Assembly (NCBI RefSeq): GCF_002161805.1
Contig: NZ_NFIP01000005.1
Location: 62,001-126,000, forward strand
Reading direction: 5' to 3'
Length of the DNA: 64,000 bases
Origin: Collinsella sp. An307
GTDB lineage: Bacteria > Actinomycetota > Coriobacteriia > Coriobacteriales > Coriobacteriaceae
Both the position numbers and the translations under genes were made by a program. Below the pieces are notes generated by a model. That model was given only the letters and a program-made list of their open reading frames with translations, searched no databases and was not told the DNA's origin. Below, piece by piece: positions 26,201 to 35,845 of this stretch (position 1 is the first letter of the stretch; the number at the start of each line of letters is the position of its first letter).

Positions 26201-27598
26201 ATGATTAAGATCGCGAAATTCGGCGGCTCCTCGGTTGCGGACGCCGAGCACTTCAAGAAGATCCGCGCCATAGTGGAGGCCGACCCCGCCCGCCGCTTTG
26301 TTGTGGTGTCCGCCTGCGGCAGGCGTCACTCGGGCGATGCCAAGGTGACCGATCTTCTTTACCTGGTCGCGGCGCACGTGCGCTATCACGTTTCGTGCGA
26401 CGATCTGCTTGCCGACATCGGCCAGCGCTACTTTGATATTGCCGACGAGCTCGGGCTTGCCTATCCCATTCGCGACGAGTTTGCCGCCTTTGCCGACACG
26501 GCGCGCTCGGGTGCGTACTCGACCGAGGAGCTTGTCTCCCGCGGCGAGTACTTTACGGCCCAGCTCATGGCCGAGTATCTGGGGCTGCCCTTCCTCGACG
26601 CAGCGGATGTTGTTGCCTTCCATCACGACGGCACGCTGTCCATGACCCGCACCGAGGCGCTCGTGCAGGAGCGCGGCATTCCCGGCGGCTTTGTGATGCC
26701 CGGCTTCTACGGCGCTACGCGCGAGGGGCAGATTAAGCTGCTCGACCGCGGCGGCGGCGACATCTCGGGCTCCATCCTCGCCAAGTGCCTCGGCGCCGAC
26801 CTCTACGAGAACTGGACCGACGTCTCGGGCTTTCTCTCGGCAGACCCGCGCGTGGTCGCCAACCCGCAGCCCATCAGCCGCGTCACCTACTCCGAGCTGC
26901 GCGAGCTCTCCTACATGGGTGCGAGCGTGCTGCACGAGGAGGCGGTCTTCCCGGTGATGGAGGCGGGCATCCCCATCGCGGTTAAGAACACCAACCGCCC
27001 CGAGGATCCCGGCACCGTTATCTCCGACCGCGAGAACTACGTGGCGAGCGAGCCCATCATCACGGGTGTCACGGGCAAGAAGAACTTTGTTGCCGTGCAC
27101 GTGCTCAAGGACCATATGTCTAACGAGGTGGGCATCATCCGCCGCACCCTCTCGATTTTTGAGCGCTATCACGTATCGGTCGAGCACATTCCCTCGGGTA
27201 TCGACAGCTTTGCCGTGGTGGTGCAGGGCGACGATGTGAAGGACTGCATCTGGTCGATCGTTGCCGACATCAAGACCGAGGTCGCGCCGGACGGCATCAA
27301 GGTAGTCGACGACCTCTCGCTCATCTCCACCGTTGGCCGCAACATGATCGGGCGCCCTGGCGTCTCCGGCCAGCTCTTTGCGGCGCTCGGCAACGAGGGC
27401 ATCTCCATCCGCATGATTGCCCAGGGGTCCGATGAGATCAACATCATCGTCGGTGTGCACCGGGATGACTTTGAGCATGCTATTCGCGCCATCTACCGGG
27501 CGTTTTCCGACGGCGACCATCTTCTCGAGCTCAAGGATCTCAAAAAGGCCGAGGAGGATGCGCGCCCGCGCGTCGCGGATGCGGACGAGAAGGAGTAG
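26201..27598 (+). CDS. lysC: Aspartate kinase
   Basis: 465 residues. 'KFGGSSVADAEHFKKI' is the nucleotide-binding start; 'RGGGDISGSILAKCLGADLYENWTDVSGFLSADP' forms the aspartate/ATP site; two ACT domains at the C-terminus (about 320-450) imply feedback control by lysine or threonine. The first step of the aspartate family pathway. The loop after the first strand reads 'VSACGRRHSGDAKVTD', as in the monofunctional AK III-like enzymes. ATG at 26201 is preceded by GGAAAGG at a rather long distance. Followed by asd 63 nt downstream. Confidence 0.94.
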   Translation: MIKIAKFGGSSVADAEHFKKIRAIVEADPARRFVVVSACGRRHSGDAKVTDLLYLVAAHVRYHVSCDDLLADIGQRYFDIADELGLAYPIRDEFAAFADTARSGAYSTEELVSRGEYFTAQLMAEYLGLPFLDAADVVAFHHDGTLSMTRTEALVQERGIPGGFVMPGFYGATREGQIKLLDRGGGDISGSILAKCLGADLYENWTDVSGFLSADPRVVANPQPISRVTYSELRELSYMGASVLHEEAVFPVMEAGIPIAVKNTNRPEDPGTVISDRENYVASEPIITGVTGKKNFVAVHVLKDHMSNEVGIIRRTLSIFERYHVSVEHIPSGIDSFAVVVQGDDVKDCIWSIVADIKTEVAPDGIKVVDDLSLISTVGRNMIGRPGVSGQLFAALGNEGISIRMIAQGSDEINIIVGVHRDDFEHAIRAIYRAFSDGDHLLELKDLKKAEEDARPRVADADEKE

Positions 27599-27661
27599 CA
27601 ACGCCACGCGAGGAGCCGGGGGCTCACGCGAGCCGCGTTGCCTGAACAGGGGAGAACGGAC

Positions 27662-28687
27662 ATGAAGGACTACACGGTTGCGATACTCGGCGCCACGGGT
27701 GCAGTGGGCACGCAGATGCTCCAGTGCCTCGAGGAGCAGGATTTTCCGGTAGGTAAGCTGCGCCTTCTGGCGAGCGCGCGCTCGGCGGGCAAGACCCTCT
27801 CCTTCCGCGGGGAGGACATCGTTATCGAAGAGGCGACGCCGGAGTCGTTTGCAGGTTGTGACATCGTGCTCGGCGCGGCGGACGACGCCATCGCCAAGAA
27901 GCTTTTGCCTGCGGCCGTCGAGGCAGGCGCCACGGTGGTGGACAACTCCCACGCCTTCCGTATGGATCCCGAGGTTCCGCTCGTCATTCCCGAGATTAAC
28001 GCCGAGGACATCTCTTGGCACCACGGCATCATTGCCAACCCCAACTGCGCTACCATCATCGCGCTGGTGCCCACGTGGCCCATCCATCAGCTCGCCGGTG
28101 TGAAGCGCATGATTGTCTCGACCTATCAGGCCGCCTCTGGTGCCGGTGCGCCGGGCATGGCGGAGCTTGAGGCGCAGATCTGCGCCATGGGTCGCGGCGA
28201 GGAGATTCCTGAGCCGCGCGCGTTTGCGGCTCAGCTGGTAAGCAATCTGATTCCGCAGATCGGTGGCTTTAACGAGGAGGGCTACACCTCTGAGGAGATG
28301 AAGCTCCAAAACGAGGGGCGCAAAATCATGCACCTCCCCGAGCTCGCTGTCTGCTGCACGTGCGTGCGCGTACCGGTGCTCCGCTCGCACTCCGAGAGCG
28401 TCACGCTTGAGCTCGAGCGCCCCGTCACGCTTGAGGCAGTGCGCGAGGCGCTTGCCACTGCACCCGGCGTGAAGCTTGTGGATGACCGTGCGGCCGAGAG
28501 CGCGCACGACCGCTTCCCCATGCCGATCGACACCTCTGACCAGGATCTCATCTGGGTCGGTCGCGTACGCCGCGACATCTCCAACCCCGATGTGGCGCGC
28601 GGCATCACCTTCTGGTGCTGCGGCGACCAGATCCGCAAGGGCGCGGCTACCAACGCCGTCCAAATTGCGAAGCTGCTCTGCGCTTAA
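27662..28687 (+). CDS. asd: Aspartate-semialdehyde dehydrogenase
   Basis: 341 residues. 'VAILGATGAVGTQMLQ' is the NADP site; the catalytic Cys lies in 'GIIANPNCATIIALVPTWP'; 'YQAASGAGAPGM' and the later 'RVPVLRSHSESV' with the catalytic His are present. Reduces aspartyl phosphate, the product of the upstream kinase, to the semialdehyde used for lysine, threonine and diaminopimelate. ATG at 27662 follows GGGGAGAACGG. The leader between lysC and asd is only 63 nt, so they are cotranscribed. Confidence 0.95.
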   Translation: MKDYTVAILGATGAVGTQMLQCLEEQDFPVGKLRLLASARSAGKTLSFRGEDIVIEEATPESFAGCDIVLGAADDAIAKKLLPAAVEAGATVVDNSHAFRMDPEVPLVIPEINAEDISWHHGIIANPNCATIIALVPTWPIHQLAGVKRMIVSTYQAASGAGAPGMAELEAQICAMGRGEEIPEPRAFAAQLVSNLIPQIGGFNEEGYTSEEMKLQNEGRKIMHLPELAVCCTCVRVPVLRSHSESVTLELERPVTLEAVREALATAPGVKLVDDRAAESAHDRFPMPIDTSDQDLIWVGRVRRDISNPDVARGITFWCCGDQIRKGAATNAVQIAKLLCA

Positions 28688-29174
28688 CTGCCGCAGCGGC
28701 TTTTGCTCATAGAGGGTGTAGAACGGGGCGCCGATGTTCATCATCGGTGCCCCGTTCCGTGCCGCTTCGTTCGAGCGGCCGATATTCGCTTTGCTGAGTT
28801 GTAGGCGTATTCCATCGCGTGAGCCAAAGCGTTTGTATGCGGCCCTTGCCTGGTGCGCAATGCGTCCGTCCATGCGTTGCCCCGTGATTCGATGCGATAG
28901 TGGGCATCAAATTTGCGGAATGCCAAATAGACCCTTGATTTTGTGCCGATATGCACGTCGTTTTACCGGGATATAGCGGCGCTACGCTGGGTGCTCTGAA
29001 TTTGATGCCCACTTTCGAATCGAATGGAAGAGACGCGATGCGCGCCGCCGCTGCGCGCGGTTGCGGCCTATACGGTGCCGCTCACGGCATGGTCTTGCGC
29101 GCCCGATTCTGCGCAGGAGGTATTCGCTACCATGAGAGAAGCAACGCCAACTTAGTTCACAGAAAGAGACAGCC
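28688..29174. other. 487-nt gap after asd
   Basis: No credible gene. At 28721-28757 there is a 16-bp hairpin (GAACGGGGC, a GU pair, CCGATG) without a T-run, likely the asd 3' end. A second inverted-repeat element occupies about 28889-29024. The remaining sequence before the reductase gene shows no clear promoter; the ribosome site of that gene is AAAGAGA. Confidence 0.5.
28889..29024. repeat. MITE-like element, second type
   Basis: Inverted 15-bp perfect arms AGTGGGCATCAAATT (28900-28914) and its complement (28999-29013), extended outward by GATTCGA on both sides with a small gap. About 85 nt lie between. The TGGGCATSAAA core is shared with the element at 12671-12830. Confidence 0.55.
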
Positions 29175-30095
29175 ATGAAGAAGCAGCAGATCGGCATGAC
29201 AGATATCGAGGCGTCGCGCGTGGCGCTCGGCGTTATGCGCCTGGCGGGCCGCTCGCCCAAAGAGGCGGCGGCGACGGTTTCTGCCGCGCTCGAAGCGGGC
29301 ATCGACTTCTTTGACTCGGCGGATATCTACGGCGCGGGCGCGAGCTCGCGCGCGCTCGGGCAGGCGCTGCGCGACCTCAACGTCCCGCGTGAGAACGTTA
29401 TCCTCCAGACAAAGGCAGGTATCGTGCCGGGTGAGCGCTACGATTTCTCGCGCGAGCACCTTGAGCGCGCGCTCGATGCGGAGCTGGAGCGCCTGCAGAC
29501 GGACTACGTAGACTTCTTCTTGCTTCATCGCCCCGACCCCTTGGTTGATATCGACGAGCTTGCCGATACGCTCGGCGCTATGGTCGAGGCGGGCAAAGTG
29601 CGCCAGCTGGGTGTGAGCAATATGAATCCTTGGCAGATTGACCTCATCCAGAGTGCGCTCGAGGTGCCGCTCGAGGTGAACCAGCTGCAGTTTGGTTTGG
29701 GCCACACGCAGGCTATCGCCAGCGGGCTGCACGTCAACATGGACGATGCGCCGGCGACGGAGCGCGGCGGCGGCCTTATTGAGTGCGCGCGCCTCTACGG
29801 CATGACCATCCAAGCGTGGAGTCCCTTCCAGTTTGGTACCTTTGCGGGCTGCTTTATTGGTCACCCGGACTTCCCAGAGCTCAACGCCGCGCTCGATGAG
29901 GTGGCTGAGGCACATGGCACCACGCCAACGGCGGTGGCGACGGCGTGGATCTTGCGGCATCCGGCGAACATCCAGGTCATCTGCGGCTCCATGTCGCCGG
30001 ACCATATCCGCGATGCCGCCGCGGGCGCCGACGTGGAGCTCACCCGCGCGGAGTGGTGGCGCCTCTATCAGGCGGCGGGCAACGACCTGCCCTAA
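29175..30095 (+). CDS. Aldo/keto reductase
   Basis: 306 residues, YdhF-like. Catalytic tetrad in order: 'DSADIYG' (Asp and Tyr), 'ILQTKAGI' (Lys) and 'FFLLHRPDPL' (His). NADPH-binding C-terminal region 'VICGSMSPDHIRDAA'. Cytoplasmic TIM barrel that reduces an aldehyde or ketone; substrate unknown. The gene stands 80 nt before the TIR/methyltransferase gene in the same direction, with a weak GCGGGG...CCCCGC hairpin between, so cotranscription is possible but unproven. Confidence 0.92.
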   Translation: MKKQQIGMTDIEASRVALGVMRLAGRSPKEAAATVSAALEAGIDFFDSADIYGAGASSRALGQALRDLNVPRENVILQTKAGIVPGERYDFSREHLERALDAELERLQTDYVDFFLLHRPDPLVDIDELADTLGAMVEAGKVRQLGVSNMNPWQIDLIQSALEVPLEVNQLQFGLGHTQAIASGLHVNMDDAPATERGGGLIECARLYGMTIQAWSPFQFGTFAGCFIGHPDFPELNAALDEVAEAHGTTPTAVATAWILRHPANIQVICGSMSPDHIRDAAAGADVELTRAEWWRLYQAAGNDLP

Positions 30096-30175
30096 GAGTG
30101 CGGATCCTCGGATGCGGGGCCGTCTGCTGGGCCGTCCCCGCAATGCCCTAGATAGCGAGTAGGCTGGGGGAAGCC

Positions 30176-31570
30176 ATGGAGCAGTTTGATATCTTCATCT
30201 CGTTCAAGAATACAGCCGAGAATGGTCTTCAGACGGAAGATGCGGCGCTTGCGGAGCAGGTGTACAAGGAGTTTTGCGCGCGCGGCATCAGCACGTTTTA
30301 CAGCAACATCACGCTGCTGCGGCTCGGCGAGAGCGTCTACAAGCGTTCGATTGACAAAGCGCTTGACACGGCAAAGATCCTCATCGTCATAGGGACCGAC
30401 CTCGCCTACATCAAATCGCGCTGGATTCGCTACGAGTGGGAGAGCTTCCATACCGATGTTCTGGACGGGGTAAAGGACGGCGAGATCATCACCTTTACCA
30501 GAAACATCAATCCGCGTTCGCTGCCGCGGGCGCTGAGGAGCTACCAGAACTGCAACGCCGACGACATGGGCATAAGCGCGTTTTGCGATTTTGCCGAGAA
30601 CGCGCTCAAGCGGTTCCAGGGGCAGTCGGCCGAAGGGCTCGACGAGGGCATCCCGCCAATGCCGGAGGTCCACTCCTTTGCGTCGATTCCCGCGGTCGAC
30701 CGACGCCATAAGTCGGTATACTCCTCCACCTACGCTGATGAGGTTCGCAGGCTTAAGATCCAGGCGGCAAACTCCGCCTCGTCCGACCAGATCGCCCTTG
30801 ATTATCTGCGCGACGAGGGCGTGCTGCGCGATCATATGGTCGTGCTCGACGCGGGCTGCGCCTACGGCTACGTTGCGCGTGACCGCTTTGCCGCGCTCGA
30901 CTGCGTGGACAAGATCCTCTGCATTGACAACAACGCCGAGGTCATTGACCGTGCGCGCGAAATGCATGCAGACGAGCCCAAGATGGCCTTTGAGGTTATC
31001 GACCTGGAGGCGAAGGATTTTAGCAAGCGTTTCCGGGCGCTTCTGGATGCACAGGGCATCGACAAGGTTGACATCATCTTCTCGGCGCTCACGCTGCATC
31101 ACCTGAAAGATCCCAACAAGGTGCTGCGTAATCTGAGGCGCTTCCTTTCCCCGAAGGGGCGCATTATCCTGCGCGGTTCAGACGATGGCAGCAGGCTCTG
31201 CTACCCTAAGAAGGAGCTGATGGACCAGATCATCCAGAAGAGTCTGACGGCCGAGGGCGTGTCCGATCGCCTGAATGGGCGCAAGCTCTTTACGCAGCTG
31301 GCCGACTCGGGGTATCACCAGATTCGCATCTTCAGCAACATGAAGGACCTGAGCAGCATCGACTTCGATGATCGCGAGGCGCTGTTCCGTGAGAGCTTTG
31401 CCTACCGCAGCGATTACTTTACCAAGGCCTACGAGCGCGACCCCTCAGACATGCAGCGGCGCAACGACTGCGAGTGGATGGAAGCCGCCCTCGAGCTTTT
31501 TGAAGAGCAGTTCTACGAGCGGAACTTCTGGTATTGCGAGTACGACTACATAGCCGTTGCCGAGCGGTAG
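30176..31570 (+). CDS. TIR-domain/class I methyltransferase fusion protein
   Basis: 464 residues. Residues 1-145 look like a TIR domain: box 1 'FDIFISFKN', 'GISTFYSN', 'YKRSIDKALDTAKILIVIGT', then 'SRWIRYEWESF', in which Glu87 occupies the place of the catalytic Glu in NAD-cleaving TIRs. Residues 205-340 form a SAM-dependent methyltransferase: motif I 'VVLDAGCAYGYVA' (223-235), acidic motif II 'ILCIDNNAEVIDRA', motif 'IIFSALTLHHLKDP' and 'FLSPKGRIILRG'. A C-terminal helical part of about 125 residues is unassigned. ATG at 30176 follows GGGGGAAG. TIR proteins often act in immunity or NAD signalling; with the methyltransferase the role is open. Confidence 0.8.
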   Translation: MEQFDIFISFKNTAENGLQTEDAALAEQVYKEFCARGISTFYSNITLLRLGESVYKRSIDKALDTAKILIVIGTDLAYIKSRWIRYEWESFHTDVLDGVKDGEIITFTRNINPRSLPRALRSYQNCNADDMGISAFCDFAENALKRFQGQSAEGLDEGIPPMPEVHSFASIPAVDRRHKSVYSSTYADEVRRLKIQAANSASSDQIALDYLRDEGVLRDHMVVLDAGCAYGYVARDRFAALDCVDKILCIDNNAEVIDRAREMHADEPKMAFEVIDLEAKDFSKRFRALLDAQGIDKVDIIFSALTLHHLKDPNKVLRNLRRFLSPKGRIILRGSDDGSRLCYPKKELMDQIIQKSLTAEGVSDRLNGRKLFTQLADSGYHQIRIFSNMKDLSSIDFDDREALFRESFAYRSDYFTKAYERDPSDMQRRNDCEWMEAALELFEEQFYERNFWYCEYDYIAVAER

Positions 31571-31636
31571 GTACGGGACCGCTCGTTGCAGCGGCCCCGT
31601 CGGGTACCGAAAAAGAGCAGCTGCAGAGGTATCGCG

Positions 31637-34600
31637 TTATTCTGGGCTCTTGAGGGCTTCGACCATGTTTGTGCGGTCGAGCATGCGGTTGGTAATGAGA
31701 CTCACCGCGATGGCGAACACAATAGAGAACGCCGCGGCAAGGGCGAAGCACCAAAGTCCCACCTCCACGTCGAAGTAAATCGACGGCATCTTGAGGATGT
31801 AGGTGAAGCTCTCGGAGAGCGCCCAGCCGGCGGGCAGGCCAACGAGGATGCCGATGACCGAGAGCAGGAGCGTCTCCTTGTTGATGTAGGTGCGCACCTC
31901 CCGCTTGCGGAAGCCGAGGACCTTGATGGTGGCAATTTCGCGTTCGCGCTCGCCGATGTTCACGGTCGAGAGCGTGAAGAGCACCACGAATGCAAGTCCC
32001 GCAGCTAGAGCGATGACCACGTAGACCACCACGTTGATGAGGGTGAAGCTTTCTTCGAACTGCTCATGCATCTTGGCGACGCTTGTGATGGAGAGGAATT
32101 CCTCGTCGTCCTCAAGCGTGTCGGCAAAGGCGCGCTGCTCCTCTTGCGTGCCGTCGAGGTGGGCAAAGAAACCGTTGAGCTCAAGTGGGCCAAAGAGCTC
32201 CTCGTAGGCGGCTTCGGTCATGTAGACGGCGTTGCCGAGGTAGTTGCGCGTGATGGCAGCAATGGTGGGCTCCGCCTCGTCAAGAGCGCTCGTGGTTATC
32301 TCAACCGTGTCGCCCGCGTCAAGGCCAAGCACGGTGGCGGCGTTGTTGGTGATGACCACACCTGCGTCCTCCAGATCGATGTGCTCGCCTGAGAGCGCCT
32401 CAAGCGAGACGTACTCGTCAATGGAAGACCCGGTGGGAATGACGTAGAGCTGCATGCTCTCCTTGGCGCCGTCGAACTCAACCGTCACGTTGTCCACGCC
32501 GATAGGCTCGATGCTCGTCACCTCGGGCGCATCCTCTAGCATGGCAAGACACGTGTCGTAGTCCTCTGCCATGGTTGCCGCCATGAGGTCGTAGCGGTAA
32601 ATCTGCTCGTACTGGCGCGGAGCGAGCGACTCGACGGTGTTCTTGATGGAGAAGCCGCAGATGAGAAGTGCCGTGCAGCCCATGATGCCAAAGACCGTCA
32701 TGAAGAAGCGCTTCTTGTAGCGGAAGAGGTTGCGTGCGGTGACCTTGTTGAGGAAACCCATGCGTCGCCAGATGAACGTGATGCGCTCGAGGAAGATGCG
32801 CGAGCCGGCGCGCGGCGCCTTGGGTCGCATGAGGGTGGCGGGCGTCTCGGCAAGTACGGCGCGGCAACTCAGGAAGGTCGAGCCGCCGATGCCAATCACA
32901 AAGGCAGCGATGCCGAGGACGGCGTAGAAGAGGTTGAAGTTAAGGCTGAAAAGCGGGAGCAAATACATCGCCTGGAAGATGTAGAAGAGGATGTAGGGGA
33001 TGAGGACAAAGCCTGCGATGTCGCCGATGATGCCGCCGATGAGCGCGGCGGAGACCGAGTAGACGAGGTACTTGGAGAGCACGCGGGCCTTGGAGTAGCC
33101 AAGCGCCTTGTACAGACCGATGAGGACGCGCTCCTCGTCAACCATGCGGGTTGCCGTGGTGAGGCTCACGAGGATGGCAACGATGAAGAAGATGACGGGG
33201 ATGATGCGGGCGATGGCCTCGATGGACGATGCATCGGAGTCGACGCTCGAATAGCTGCCCAAACTTGAGCGGTCCTGCACGTACCAGGTCGCCTGTTCGA
33301 CGGCTGCCACCTGGTCGCGTGCGTCGGCAATCTGCTCGGCGGCATCGGCGCGCTCCTCTTCGAGCGTGGCGCGGCCCTCGTCGAGCTCCGCCTGGCCGTC
33401 GGCGATCTGCGCGAGCGCGTCGTCGAGCTGGCGCTGGGCATCGTTAAGCTGGGCAAGGGCGTCGGCGCGCTGTCGGATGAGCTCCGCCTGACCCTCAGCA
33501 AGCTGCTTTTGCCCGTCGGCGAGCGCGGCAGCGTTTGTGTCGATGAGCGCTTGCGCCTGCGTGAGCTCGTCGTGGGCGCTCCAAAGCGCCGCCCATCCGT
33601 TATCGATGAGTTTCTGGGCCTCTGCAAACCCGGCCTCTGCCTGGGTCTTTGCTGTGGCGATGCCCTCTTCGAGGAGAGGGAGGGCTGCCTGTGCCTCGGT
33701 AAGGCCGGCTGCCGCCTGGATGCGTCCGGAGGCGAGTGCTGTGGCGTTCTGGTCGCTTTCGGGATTAGCGAGCTGGGCAAGGCCAGCTTGGAGGTTGTCG
33801 ATGCCCGTCTGCTGTTCAGTAAGTGCGGTTTGCTGCACTTCGAGCTGGGTGAGTGTGGCGTTGGCAGTTTCAAGCGTCTTCTCGAGTGTCGCCTTGCGTT
33901 CCTGGGTTTCTGCAAGCTTGGCAGCGGGCTCTTCACGCTCGGTCTGAAGCGCGGCAAGGTCGCTCTCGTAATCGGGGTCGCTGGGGTCGAGCGCGGCAAT
34001 CTCGGCATCAATCGTGTCGAGTTTGCCTTGCAGCTTTTCGATGTCGTTACCGAGGGTCTCGAGCTCGCCGTTGGTAAGGGAAATCAGGGAGTTCGCCTGC
34101 TCTATGCCGGCGTTGAGCTGCGCGAGAAGGCCCTCGAGCGTTGTATTGATACTGGGGGCAACGGTATCGAGCGTCTGCAAGCTTTCGGTAACTGCCTGCG
34201 AGAATGCGCTGACGGCCTCTGCCGTTGCTGCCTCGTCTGCACCGTTGGCGTTCTGGACGCCCGCCCAGCTGTCGTTGAGTTTAGTCGCGCACGCTCTCAG
34301 TTGCGCGGCCACGATAGTGAGAGCAGATTGGGCGTCTCCTGCGCCCGTACCAGCGTTCCATCCGCCTACGCCGCCGATGCCGCTGCTTGTGGTGTTGTCA
34401 ATTGCGTCCTCGGCCGCGTCTCCCTCGTTGCCGGAGCCGCCTGAGGCAGCGCCCATGCTCTCGATGCCGTCCGCCAGCTGCGTAAGACCCCCGGCAAGAG
34501 TGGACACGGTGCCATCGAGCTCGGCGATGGTCCCCGGCAGGGTTTCGACGGCGTTGTTCACCTCGTCACGTTGTGCCTCAAGCCCAGGGAGTGTGGTCCC

Positions 34601-35842
34601 GTAGAACGTCTCCCGCTGCGCATCGAACTCCGCTTGGCCGTCGTAGAGCTCGCGCTCCGCGGCAGGGAGTTGGGCGTTGTATGCGGTGATGCCCTCGGCA
34701 AGCTCCGCGCGCCCCTGCTCGAGCTCTGCCATGCCCTCGGCAAGCGTCAGGCGATTCTGATTTATGGTCGCCTGAGCATCGTCAAGCTGGGCGAGGGCGT
34801 CCGCGCGTTGGGCATCGAGCTCGCGCTGGCCGTCGAACACCTCGGCCAAGCTCTCGTTGAGCGTTTTCTGTCCGTCGGCGAGCTCTTGCTCGGCGTCGGC
34901 AATCTGCTCGGCGGCATCCGCTTCGGCCTCGTCAATCTCGGCATAGGCGTCGTTTTTGATGGCCTCGGTACGGGCGCGTTCGCGCTGCGGCGCCAAGTCC
35001 TCTACGCGGTCCTGGACCTCGTCCACCAGTGCCTCATATTCTGCCGAATAGGCGGAAAGGTCGTCGGTCCCCGCAACGGAGAGGTAGGCGACCGTGTAGG
35101 CCTCGGGGTCCACCACGGCGCTCTTGTCCACAAAGAAGGTGTAGTCGGAGGAGGTGGCGGCGCGGAAGGCGACGGGACCCTCGGGCTGGGTGATGTTCGC
35201 CGGGTCGATGATGGTGCCGACGATGGTGTAGGTGCCGCCCGCTACGACGGGGTCGCCCTCGTCCTCGGTATCGTCTGCGGCGGACTCGTCCTCATCTTCA
35301 TCGGTGCCGGTTTCGAGGTCGGATAGGCCCGTGGGGTCCTCTTGCGGAGTCTCTTCCAGCTCGACGGTGTCGCCGATGCTCTTGCCCGCCTCGTTGAGGT
35401 AGTTCTGCGTGACCGCAATCTCGCCCGGGGCGTCCGGTAGCTCGCCCTCCACCAGATACGGCTCGTTGATGCCGGAGTCGAGCAGCGCTTTTGCGGCAAC
35501 GGTTGCGCGCAGCCCGTCAACGCGCGTGTAGGTCTCCTGCTCGTAGCCGCCTTCGACCGTCTCAACGCCTTCAATGGCGGCGAGCCCGGTAAGGTCGTCC
35601 TCCACAAGACCTAAGGTCGACTGCACCGATATATCGAACAAGTTCTGCCGCGCGTACAGGTCGTCTGCCGCTTGGCGCAGGTCGATGCATGCCATCGACA
35701 GGCCGGTGAGCATGGTCGCGCCCAGCGCAGTGATGGCAACGATCGAGAGGAAGCGCTTTTTGCTCTTGGCGATGGTGCGCAGCGTGTCTTTGGTGAACGC
35801 CGCCGGGCCGTGTGCGGATGGTGTCGTGCGGTGGCCTGCCAT
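31637..35842 (-). CDS. Giant FtsX-type ABC permease with coiled-coil extracytoplasmic domain
   Basis: 1401 residues. N-terminal helix (about 30-52, 'RFLSIVAITALGATMLTGLSM'), a MacB-like periplasmic domain interrupted by an acidic insert (about 170-200), then about 600 residues of Ala/Gln/Glu-rich coiled coil (about 285-890) split by a Gly/Ser stretch near 470-500. FtsX helices follow at about 910-1040, a second extracytoplasmic domain (about 1090-1280), and final helices at about 1290-1390. Such proteins in Gram-positives pair with a LolD-like ATPase, encoded here 3 nt upstream. Substrate unknown; possibly cell-wall or lipid remodelling. 26 identical bases recur at 33321 and 34893 within the coil-coding DNA. 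Confidence 0.88.
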   Translation of the reverse strand: MAGHRTTPSAHGPAAFTKDTLRTIAKSKKRFLSIVAITALGATMLTGLSMACIDLRQAADDLYARQNLFDISVQSTLGLVEDDLTGLAAIEGVETVEGGYEQETYTRVDGLRATVAAKALLDSGINEPYLVEGELPDAPGEIAVTQNYLNEAGKSIGDTVELEETPQEDPTGLSDLETGTDEDEDESAADDTEDEGDPVVAGGTYTIVGTIIDPANITQPEGPVAFRAATSSDYTFFVDKSAVVDPEAYTVAYLSVAGTDDLSAYSAEYEALVDEVQDRVEDLAPQRERARTEAIKNDAYAEIDEAEADAAEQIADAEQELADGQKTLNESLAEVFDGQRELDAQRADALAQLDDAQATINQNRLTLAEGMAELEQGRAELAEGITAYNAQLPAAERELYDGQAEFDAQRETFYGTTLPGLEAQRDEVNNAVETLPGTIAELDGTVSTLAGGLTQLADGIESMGAASGGSGNEGDAAEDAIDNTTSSGIGGVGGWNAGTGAGDAQSALTIVAAQLRACATKLNDSWAGVQNANGADEAATAEAVSAFSQAVTESLQTLDTVAPSINTTLEGLLAQLNAGIEQANSLISLTNGELETLGNDIEKLQGKLDTIDAEIAALDPSDPDYESDLAALQTEREEPAAKLAETQERKATLEKTLETANATLTQLEVQQTALTEQQTGIDNLQAGLAQLANPESDQNATALASGRIQAAAGLTEAQAALPLLEEGIATAKTQAEAGFAEAQKLIDNGWAALWSAHDELTQAQALIDTNAAALADGQKQLAEGQAELIRQRADALAQLNDAQRQLDDALAQIADGQAELDEGRATLEEERADAAEQIADARDQVAAVEQATWYVQDRSSLGSYSSVDSDASSIEAIARIIPVIFFIVAILVSLTTATRMVDEERVLIGLYKALGYSKARVLSKYLVYSVSAALIGGIIGDIAGFVLIPYILFYIFQAMYLLPLFSLNFNLFYAVLGIAAFVIGIGGSTFLSCRAVLAETPATLMRPKAPRAGSRIFLERITFIWRRMGFLNKVTARNLFRYKKRFFMTVFGIMGCTALLICGFSIKNTVESLAPRQYEQIYRYDLMAATMAEDYDTCLAMLEDAPEVTSIEPIGVDNVTVEFDGAKESMQLYVIPTGSSIDEYVSLEALSGEHIDLEDAGVVITNNAATVLGLDAGDTVEITTSALDEAEPTIAAITRNYLGNAVYMTEAAYEELFGPLELNGFFAHLDGTQEEQRAFADTLEDDEEFLSITSVAKMHEQFEESFTLINVVVYVVIALAAGLAFVVLFTLSTVNIGEREREIATIKVLGFRKREVRTYINKETLLLSVIGILVGLPAGWALSESFTYILKMPSIYFDVEVGLWCFALAAAFSIVFAIAVSLITNRMLDRTNMVEALKSPE

Positions 35843-35845
35843 GGT

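Noticed and set aside
26150-28873. A 907-codon minus-strand frame across aspartate kinase and asd
   Set aside because: Overlaps two well-supported genes over their whole length and resembles no protein; a GC-driven shadow.
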